Translations under genes and position numbers: made by a program
In this document: positions 58,100 through 64,000 of the stretch, one piece after another
How the letters are laid out: each line of letters begins with the position of its first letter
Position numbering within the stretch: position 1 is the stretch's first letter
Origin: Burkholderiaceae bacterium
GTDB lineage: Bacteria > Pseudomonadota > Gammaproteobacteria > Burkholderiales > Burkholderiaceae_D
Reading direction: 5' to 3'
NCBI GenBank assembly: GCA_030158675.1
Contig: JAOASL010000041.1
Span: 1-64,000, forward strand
DNA: 64,000 bases
The notes under the pieces: model-generated
Seen by the model: the letters and a program-made list of their open reading frames with translations, nothing else
Database searches by the model: none
What the model was told of the DNA's origin: nothing

Positions 58100-59713
58100 T
58101 TATTTGACGATGGGCGGCTGCGCGAAAGTATGCCAGGGCGCCGGGCTGGCTACCGTCCATTCAAGGCCTTCCGCACCGTCCCAGGCATGCGCGGCGGCCT
58201 TCGCGCCACCGCGCAGGTTGGGAATCACGATGAAAAACAGGAAGTACACCTGCGTGAGCCCGAACAGAAAGGCACCGACCGATACCAGCGCATTGAAGTC
58301 GGCGAACTGCGCCGGATAATCTGCATAGCGGCGCGGCATGCCGGCCAGTCCGAGAAAGTGCATCGGGAAGAAGGTTACATTCAGCCATAGCAGCGAATTC
58401 CAGAAATGAAATTTTCCGCGTGGTTCGGGAATCATGTGGCCAGTCCACTTCGGCGCCCAGAAATAGTAGCCGGCAAACAGCGCGAACAGCGAGCCTGCGA
58501 CCAGCACATAATGGAAATGCGCGATCACGTAATAGGTATCCTGCAGCTGGATGTCAATCGCGGCCACGGCCAGTATCAGTCCGGAAAAGCCGCCGATCGT
58601 AAACACGAAGATGAAGCCAATCGCAAACAGCATCGCTGCCTCGAAACTCAGCGCGCCTTTCCACATCGTCGCAGTCCAGTTAAAAATCTTCACGCCGGTC
58701 GGCACCGCAATCAGCATCGTCGCATACATGTAGAACAGCTGCCCCGTGACCGGCATGCCGACGGTGAACATGTGGTGCGCCCAAACGATGAAGGACAGAA
58801 TGGCGATCGACGCCAGCGCATAGACCATCGACGCATACCCGAACAAGGGCTTGCGCGCGAAGGCCGGCACCACATGCGAGATGATGCCGAACGCCGGCAA
58901 AATCATGATGTAAACCTCGGGATGGCCGAAAAACCAGAACAGGTGCTGGTACATCACCGGATCGCCGCCGCCGACCGCGCTGAAGAATGAGGTGCCGAAA
59001 TGGCGGTCGGTGAACACCATCGTGACCGTACCGGCGAGTACCGGCATCACGGCAATCAGCAGGTAGGCCGTGATCAGCCAGCTCCAGCAGAACATCGGCA
59101 TTTTCATCAGCGTCATGCCGGGCGCGCGCATGTTCAGGATGGTGGTGATGATGTTGATCGCGCCGAGAATGGAGGAGACCCCCATCAGGTGGATCGCGAA
59201 GATCGCCATGTCCATGCCCATGCCCATCTGGATTGACAGCGGCGCATACAGCGTCCAGCCCGCACCAGTGGCGCCGCCCTCGACCAATAGCGAGCCGAAC
59301 AGCAACAGGGCAGCGGCGGGCAGCAGCCAGAACGAGAAGTTATTCATCCGCGCGAACGCCATGTCGGATGCGCCGACCTGCAACGGGATCATCCAGTTCG
59401 CAAAACCGACGAAGGCCGGCATGATCGCGCCGAACACCATGATCAGGCCATGCAAGGTGACGAACTGGTTATACAGCTCGGGCGCGAACAACTGCAGGCC
59501 TGGCTGGAATAACTCGGCGCGAATCAGCAGCGCCAGCACGCCGCCGGACAGAAACATCGTCATCGAGAACCACAGGTACATCGTGCCGATGTCCTTGTGG
59601 TTAGTCGCCAGCAGCCAGCGCCGCCAGCCATGCGGCAGTGCGTGCTGATGCTCATGCGAATGGTCGGCGGCGCCGACGACACTGTTCGGGGTTCCGGTCG
59701 TGCTGGGAGGCAT
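58100..59713 (-). CDS. ctaD: Cytochrome c oxidase subunit I
   Basis: About 537-aa haem-copper oxidase subunit with 12 or so hydrophobic helices. The haem and copper ligands are in conserved segments, including NHKDIGTMYLWFSM, TLHGLIMVFGAI (His), WFFGHPEVYIMILP (cross-linked His-Tyr helix), FIVWAHHMFTVG (paired His for CuB) and HFHYVLVAGSLFALFAG (His). The helix-6 GHPEVY tyrosine and K-channel features identify an A-type (aa3) enzyme. ATG at 59713 is preferred although no strong ribosome site is seen; an in-frame start at 59773 would add 20 residues. No subunit II, III or assembly gene adjoins it, which is unusual. Confidence 0.93.
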   Translation of the reverse strand: MPPSTTGTPNSVVGAADHSHEHQHALPHGWRRWLLATNHKDIGTMYLWFSMTMFLSGGVLALLIRAELFQPGLQLFAPELYNQFVTLHGLIMVFGAIMPAFVGFANWMIPLQVGASDMAFARMNNFSFWLLPAAALLLFGSLLVEGGATGAGWTLYAPLSIQMGMGMDMAIFAIHLMGVSSILGAINIITTILNMRAPGMTLMKMPMFCWSWLITAYLLIAVMPVLAGTVTMVFTDRHFGTSFFSAVGGGDPVMYQHLFWFFGHPEVYIMILPAFGIISHVVPAFARKPLFGYASMVYALASIAILSFIVWAHHMFTVGMPVTGQLFYMYATMLIAVPTGVKIFNWTATMWKGALSFEAAMLFAIGFIFVFTIGGFSGLILAVAAIDIQLQDTYYVIAHFHYVLVAGSLFALFAGYYFWAPKWTGHMIPEPRGKFHFWNSLLWLNVTFFPMHFLGLAGMPRRYADYPAQFADFNALVSVGAFLFGLTQVYFLFFIVIPNLRGGAKAAAHAWDGAEGLEWTVASPAPWHTFAQPPIVK

Positions 59714-59872
59714 GGACGGCTCGCTTCGTTGGGGATGGACAAAGCCGGATGCGCCGTCAAACCGGCGCCCCACGCAGGCATGCCTGCGACGACGCTTGCC
59801 ACGAACCCTGACGAGACGAACGCCGGTATCAGTCGACAGCGCCAGCGCACGAAAATTTCAGCGTTCGCCAAG

Positions 59873-59902
59873 AAAAAAGGCGCCGGAAAAACCGGCGCCT
59901 TT
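59873..59902 (-). terminator. Terminator of the fmd operon
   Basis: On the minus strand, GGCGCCGG, a 5-nt loop and CCGGCGCC are followed by a T-run (plus-strand AAAAAA at 59873-59878). It lies just after the fmdB stop. Confidence 0.9.
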
Positions 59903-59922
59903 GGCAAAACGGCGAACCGCGC

Positions 59923-60264
59923 TCAGTGGCTGATCATCCACGGCCGCTTCGACGGGAAAGCCTTCGCGCCGTTCGGCGCCGTCACCGTCGTCGTCTTGCG
60001 GGAGGACGAACAGCAACCGCAACCGGCCGGGTGACGATGACTCGTGTAGTTCTTCGAGCTCTTCGGTTCATGGCGTGCACGCTCATTGGCGTCCATCGCC
60101 CTAACCGTCGTGCCGTCGAGATACGCGAGACCGACGCTCGCCACCATCACGCGCGGCGCAGGGGTGTTGCAGCTCGGGCAATCCGCCGGATCATTCCTTG
60201 CAGAGATCGATCGGATCGCTTCGAAACCGCCGCAGTCCGGGCATTCATAGTCGTAAGTGGGCAT
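59923..60264 (-). CDS. fmdB: FmdB-type zinc-ribbon regulatory protein
   Basis: 113-aa protein with the FmdB/CxxC zinc ribbon: Cys8 and Cys11 in MPTYDYECPDCG and Cys29 and Cys32 in DCPSCN. The middle part is basic/polar, and the C-terminus carries a CGCCSSS cluster. FmdB regulates formamidase expression in Methylophilus. It lies 16 bp after fmdA and ends the operon. How it acts is unknown; the zinc ribbon suggests nucleic-acid or protein contact. Confidence 0.93.
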   Translation of the reverse strand: MPTYDYECPDCGGFEAIRSISARNDPADCPSCNTPAPRVMVASVGLAYLDGTTVRAMDANERARHEPKSSKNYTSHRHPAGCGCCSSSRKTTTVTAPNGAKAFPSKRPWMISH

Positions 60265-60280
60265 GGATGAACTCCGCTGA

Positions 60281-61510
60281 TTACAGGTCCTGCGAGATCG
60301 GCATGTTAATCGAGCCGTCGAGGAACTTCACCGGGCCGGCCGACGTCGGGTTAATGTCAAAGTCGAAGATCTCGGTCGGCAGCCACAATGTGGCACACGC
60401 GTTCGGAATGTCGACCACGCCGCTGATATGGCCCTGCACTGGCGCCGTCCCCAAGATCGAGTACGCCTGCGCGCCCGAGTAACCGAATTTCTTCAGGTAC
60501 TCAATCGCGTTCAGACAAGCCTGGCGGTACGCGACGTTGACGTCGAGGTAGTGCTGCTTACCCTGCTCGTCGACCGAGATGCCCTCGAAAATCAGGTAGT
60601 CCTTGTAATTCGGCGTGATCGGGCTGGGCTTGAAGATCGGATTCTTGATGCCGTACTTCGCCATACCGCCCTTGATCAGAGTCACCCGCATGTGCACCCA
60701 GCCAGCCATCTCGATGGCGCCGCAGAAAGTGATTTCGCCATCGCCCTGCGAGAAGTGCAGGTCGCCCACCGACAGACCAGCGCCGTCAACGTACACCGGG
60801 AAGAAGATTTTCGAGCCGCGCGACAGGTCCTTGATATCGCAGTTGCCGCCATGCTCGCGTGGCGGCACGGTGCGCGCGCCTTCGGCGGCGACGCGCACTG
60901 CCGCATCGCCGGTGGCCGCGCCGACATGCGCGGTCTGCGCGAACGGCGGGTTGGCCAGCGGCGGCACGCGATCCGGCTGGGTAGCAATGAAGTCGATCTC
61001 GCGCTCATTCCACGCGTCGAGCATCTTGCGGTCCGGCAGGCAGCCGATCAGGCCCGGGTGAATCAGGCCGGCATATTGCACGCCCGGCACGTGACGTGAG
61101 CTGGTGAACATGCCATGGAAATCCCAGATCGATTTCTGCGCGAGCGGAAAATGGTCGGTCAGGAAGCCGCCGCCGTTCTTCTTGCTGAAGAAGCCGTTGA
61201 AGCCCCACTGGCTCTCGTCTTTGGCACCGATGTCGAGCAAGTCGACCACCAGCAAGTCGCCCGGTTCCGCGCCCTTGACGCCGACCGGCCCCGACAGGTA
61301 GTGCACGGTCGACAGGTCGATATCGCGCACGTCGTCGGCACTGTCATTGTTCTTGATGTAGCCACCGGTCCAGTCATAGGTCTCGAGGATAAACTCGTCG
61401 CCAGGCTTGACCCAGCAAGCCATCGGGATATCCGGGTGCCAACGGTTGTGTACCTTCTCGTTGGAGGTGGCCGGCTTCGACAGGTCGACCTTGATCAAGG
61501 TATCCGCCAT
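60281..61510 (-). CDS. fmdA: Formamidase
   Basis: 409-aa cytoplasmic FmdA, hydrolysing formamide (and other short amides) to formate and ammonium. Family segments are HPDIPMACWVKPGDEFILETYDWTGG, GPVGVKGAEPGDLLVVDLLDIG, the HGGNCDIKDLSRGSKIFFPVYVDGAGLSVGDLHFSQGDGEI stretch (metal-site region) and ILGTAPVQGHISGVVDIPNA. ATG at 61510 follows AAGGGAAG. It is downstream of urtC-urtD-urtE transporter genes and upstream of fmdB, forming an import-and-hydrolysis operon for nitrogen. Confidence 0.95.
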   Translation of the reverse strand: MADTLIKVDLSKPATSNEKVHNRWHPDIPMACWVKPGDEFILETYDWTGGYIKNNDSADDVRDIDLSTVHYLSGPVGVKGAEPGDLLVVDLLDIGAKDESQWGFNGFFSKKNGGGFLTDHFPLAQKSIWDFHGMFTSSRHVPGVQYAGLIHPGLIGCLPDRKMLDAWNEREIDFIATQPDRVPPLANPPFAQTAHVGAATGDAAVRVAAEGARTVPPREHGGNCDIKDLSRGSKIFFPVYVDGAGLSVGDLHFSQGDGEITFCGAIEMAGWVHMRVTLIKGGMAKYGIKNPIFKPSPITPNYKDYLIFEGISVDEQGKQHYLDVNVAYRQACLNAIEYLKKFGYSGAQAYSILGTAPVQGHISGVVDIPNACATLWLPTEIFDFDINPTSAGPVKFLDGSINMPISQDL

Positions 61511-61585
61511 GATGCTTCCCTTTCTGTAGAGTGAAACGTTGAGTTGTTGTCGGCGCCGGTCCGCGGCCGGCGAATATCCTTGCGA

Positions 61586-62275
61586 TCAGACGGACAGATA
61601 GCGACTGATGGTCGCCGCGTCCACGTTATCGCGCGTGTCCTCGTAGGCGAAACGCCCCTTGTCGATGACGAAGAAGCGGTCCGCGATCTCCAGCGTGAAC
61701 GACAGCACCTGCTCGGACACGATGATGGTGAGTTCGCGAATCTTGCGGATCTCTTTCAGGCTGCGCGCGATGTCCTTGATGATCGACGGCTGAATGCCCT
61801 CGGTCGGCTCGTCAAGCAGCAGCACCTTCGGATTGGTCGCCAGTGCACGCGCAATCGCGAGCTGCTGCTGCTGACCACCGGACAGGTTGCCGCCACGCCG
61901 GCCCCTCATTTCGTACAGCACGGGAAACAGCGCATACAGTTCGTCCGGCACCTTGCCGCCGGCCGATGCCGGCAGGCCCGTCTGGATGTTTTCAAGCACC
62001 GTCATGCCGGGGAAGATCATGCGGCCCTGCGGCACATAAGCGACGCCGCTGGCCACGCGCTCATGGCTTTCCATTGTCGAGATTTCGGTGCCATCGACAG
62101 TCACGTTGCCGCCGCGCGTGGGCAGAATACCCATCAGCGTCTTGAACAGCGTGGTCTTGCCCATGCCGTTGCGACCCATCACGGCGACGATCTCCTGCTT
62201 GCCGACCTCGAAGCTGAGGTCATGGATCACCTGGCTCTGGCCGTATCCTGATCCGAGATTACTGACTTTGAACAT
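61586..62275 (-). CDS. urtE: Urea/amide ABC transporter ATPase UrtE
   Basis: 229-aa branched-chain-type ABC ATPase. Walker A is GRNGMGKTTLF, the signature is NLSGGQQQQLAIARAL, and Walker B is KVLLLDEPTEGIQPS. The length and the GIQPS element match UrtE. It forms the second ATPase of a urea/short-chain amide importer with UrtD. It lies 75 bp upstream of fmdA and 17 bp after urtD, in the same operon. Confidence 0.93.
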   Translation of the reverse strand: MFKVSNLGSGYGQSQVIHDLSFEVGKQEIVAVMGRNGMGKTTLFKTLMGILPTRGGNVTVDGTEISTMESHERVASGVAYVPQGRMIFPGMTVLENIQTGLPASAGGKVPDELYALFPVLYEMRGRRGGNLSGGQQQQLAIARALATNPKVLLLDEPTEGIQPSIIKDIARSLKEIRKIRELTIIVSEQVLSFTLEIADRFFVIDKGRFAYEDTRDNVDAATISRYLSV

Positions 62276-62292
62276 GTTTGCCTCCGACTCGG

Positions 62293-63060
62293 TTAATGGC
62301 CCAGATACACTTCAATGACCTTGGGGTTGTTCTGCACCGCTTCCATGCTGCCGGCAGCGAGCAGTTTTCCCTGATGCAGCACGGTGACCTTGTGCGCGAT
62401 CGACTTGACGAATTCCATGTCGTGCTCGATCACCACCACCGAGCGGCCCTGGCTGATGCGCGCCAGTAGCTCGGCGGTCTTCTCGCGCTCGGACACCGAC
62501 ATGCCTGCCACCGGCTCGTCGAGCATCAGCAGCTCCGGTTCCTGCATCAGCAGCATGCCGATCTCGAGCCACTGCTTCTGGCCGTGCGACAGCAGGTCGG
62601 CGGTCATGTCGAGGAAGTCGGTCAGGAAGATGTCCCTGGCGACCTGGTGCACGCGGTCGATCACGTCTTGTGTGCGCTTGAACACGAGCGCGCCGAACAC
62701 GCTGCGGCCACGCGGGAATGACATCTCGAGGTTCTCGAACACGGTGAGCGCCTCGTAGATCGACGGCGTCTGAAATTTGCGGCCGACGCCGGCGTGCACG
62801 ATTTGGTGCTCCGAGAGTTTGGTCAGCTCGATCGCGTTGAACTGGATGCTGCCCGACGTGGCGCGAGTCTTGCCGCAGATAAGGTCGAGCAGCGTGGTCT
62901 TGCCGGCGCCGTTCGGGCCGATCACCACGTGCACTTCATTACGGTCCACGTACAGGTTCAAGTCATCCACTGCCTTGAAGCCGTCGAAGGAGACGGTCAG
63001 ACCTTCGATCGCCAGGACCGGACGGTTGGTGGTGATGCCACCGATGGCGGCTGTGCTCAT
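62293..63060 (-). CDS. urtD: Urea/amide ABC transporter ATPase UrtD
   Basis: 255-aa ABC ATPase. Walker A is GPNGAGKTTLLDLI, the signature region is LSHGQKQWLEIGMLLMQEP (LSHGQ in place of LSGGQ, as in UrtD), and Walker B is LLMLDEPVAGMS. Start ATG at 63060 overlaps the urtC stop (ATGA), so it is translationally coupled to the permease. Confidence 0.93.
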   Translation of the reverse strand: MSTAAIGGITTNRPVLAIEGLTVSFDGFKAVDDLNLYVDRNEVHVVIGPNGAGKTTLLDLICGKTRATSGSIQFNAIELTKLSEHQIVHAGVGRKFQTPSIYEALTVFENLEMSFPRGRSVFGALVFKRTQDVIDRVHQVARDIFLTDFLDMTADLLSHGQKQWLEIGMLLMQEPELLMLDEPVAGMSVSEREKTAELLARISQGRSVVVIEHDMEFVKSIAHKVTVLHQGKLLAAGSMEAVQNNPKVIEVYLGH

Positions 63061-64000
63061 TTCGTTACCTCCATACCTGTCAGTTCAATGCCCGTGCCGA
63101 CGGCTTGCTCCGGCGCTGTAGCCGGTTTGCGCGCAGTGCCCGGCGCCGGCTTCTTGCCACCCGCGAGTTTCGCTAGCCACTTTTTGCCGTGCGACTCCCA
63201 CAATCCGGCAACGCCGTTCGGGAAGTACATGACGACGGCGATGAACAGGCCACCCATCAGGAACAGCCACATCTCGGGCATCGTTTCGGAGAAGTAGGTC
63301 TTGCCGTAGTTGACGATCAGCGTGCCGTAGACCGCGCCCAGCAGCGACATACGTCCGCCGACCGCCGCATAAATCACCATCTCGATCGACGGCACGATGC
63401 CGACGAACGACGGCGACATGAAACCGACCTGCAGCGTGAACATCGCGCCGCCGATGGCCGAGATGCCGGCTGCGGCCACGAAGGTAAACACCTTGAAGTT
63501 CGCGACGTCATAACCGGAGAAGCGCACACGCTCTTCCTTGTCGCGCATAGCGACCAGCAGACGGCCCAGCTTAGAGCTCAGCACCCAGCGGCCGAACAGG
63601 ATCGACGCCACCAGCAGGCCGCAGCAGACGAAGTACAGGATCAGCTTGGCGTCATCCGTACGGATGTCCCAGCCGAGCATCGTCTTCAGGTCGGTGATGC
63701 CGTTGACGCCGCCGGTCCAGCCCTGGCGACCGATAATCAGGATGGTCAGGATGGCAGCGATGGCCTGCGTGACGATCGAGAAATATACGTCGCCTACACG
63801 GCGCTTGAACATCGCAATGCCGACAATGAAGGCCAGCAGCATCGGCACGGCAACGATCAGGACCATCGTCAGCGGGAAGCTCTTGAAAGGCAGCCAGAGC
63901 GCCGGCAGTTCGGTGATCTGGTTCCAGTCCATGAAGTCGGGAATGCCCGGGGTGGACTGGATCTTGGTGCTCAGCGGGTCGGATGCTTCGAGCTTCAGGA
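63057..64000 (-). CDS. urtC: Urea/amide ABC permease UrtC (partial)
   Basis: Partial UrtC permease; the frame is open to the window edge, giving at least 313 residues of the usual about 380. Residues before the internal ATG at 63932 read LKLEASDPLSTKIQSTPGIPDF, which fits a long N-terminal region. Membrane helices include MVLIVAVPMLLAFIVGIAMF, IAAILTILIIGRQGW and the family segment VRFSGYDVANFKVFTFVAAAGISAIGGAMFTLQVGFMSPS. The tail is Ala/Pro/Lys-rich. Its stop overlaps the urtD ATG. Confidence 0.9.
   Translation of the reverse strand, partial: LKLEASDPLSTKIQSTPGIPDFMDWNQITELPALWLPFKSFPLTMVLIVAVPMLLAFIVGIAMFKRRVGDVYFSIVTQAIAAILTILIIGRQGWTGGVNGITDLKTMLGWDIRTDDAKLILYFVCCGLLVASILFGRWVLSSKLGRLLVAMRDKEERVRFSGYDVANFKVFTFVAAAGISAIGGAMFTLQVGFMSPSFVGIVPSIEMVIYAAVGGRMSLLGAVYGTLIVNYGKTYFSETMPEMWLFLMGGLFIAVVMYFPNGVAGLWESHGKKWLAKLAGGKKPAPGTARKPATAPEQAVGTGIELTGMEVTK

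Overview
This 64 kb GC-rich window is chromosomal DNA of a betaproteobacterium, most likely Oxalobacteraceae (Herminiimonas-like). The evidence is protein resemblance (Smg, DUF3717, DUF6139, phasin, Tim44-like and LysM/DprA neighbours) and the dnaA-dnaN-gyrB | rpmH-rnpA-yidD-yidC-mnmE layout. The family assignment is inference. I see no tRNA, rRNA, CRISPR, phage or insertion sequence; nearly all of the window is protein coding.

Layout. 1-0.7 kb: remains of a TrmB-like methyltransferase broken by several frameshifts. 0.8-10 kb: a class II amidotransferase, metH, fmt-def, and divergently a LysM protein, dprA and smg. 10-22 kb: topoisomerase III, a low-complexity lipoprotein, an MFS / 40-aa membrane peptide / aminotransferase operon, a phasin gene with a clear promoter, an FAD protein, a DUF4142 protein, a SET-domain methyltransferase and folE. 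22-29 kb: a periplasmic quinoprotein/cytochrome region (YVTN propeller, sorbosone-dehydrogenase-like propeller, c-type cytochrome, ankyrin protein, PQQ alcohol dehydrogenase carrying the lanthanide-type second Asp, dihaem cytochrome). 29-38 kb: LysR regulator, TerC, AI-2E exporter family, Tim44-like protein, ahpCF behind OxyR-like sites, malate synthase G and a haloacid dehalogenase. 38-44 kb: a two-gene signalling operon (dual-kinase hybrid sensor, then REC-PAS-GGDEF-EAL). 44-53.6 kb: the replication-origin gene block. 53.8-64 kb: small membrane proteins, mscL, a pentapeptide protein, SRAP, a secreted amidase, cytochrome oxidase subunit I, and a formamide/urea-type operon urtC-urtD-urtE-fmdA-fmdB cut by the window end.

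How parts fit. The quinoprotein region looks like a periplasmic alcohol/aldehyde oxidation chain passing electrons to c-type cytochromes, though no PQQ synthesis genes lie here. The urt/fmd operon looks like ABC import of a short amide or urea followed by hydrolysis to ammonium. ahpC and ahpF form the peroxide-reducing pair. The origin block couples DnaA, the clamp and gyrase on one strand with RNase P and the membrane insertase on the other.

The most interesting items are the lanthanide-signature dehydrogenase region with its inverted repeats and strong codon bias, the SET methyltransferase, the candidate leader RNA before metH, and the amidase/oxidase neighbourhood. No wholly new system could be proven from sequence alone.
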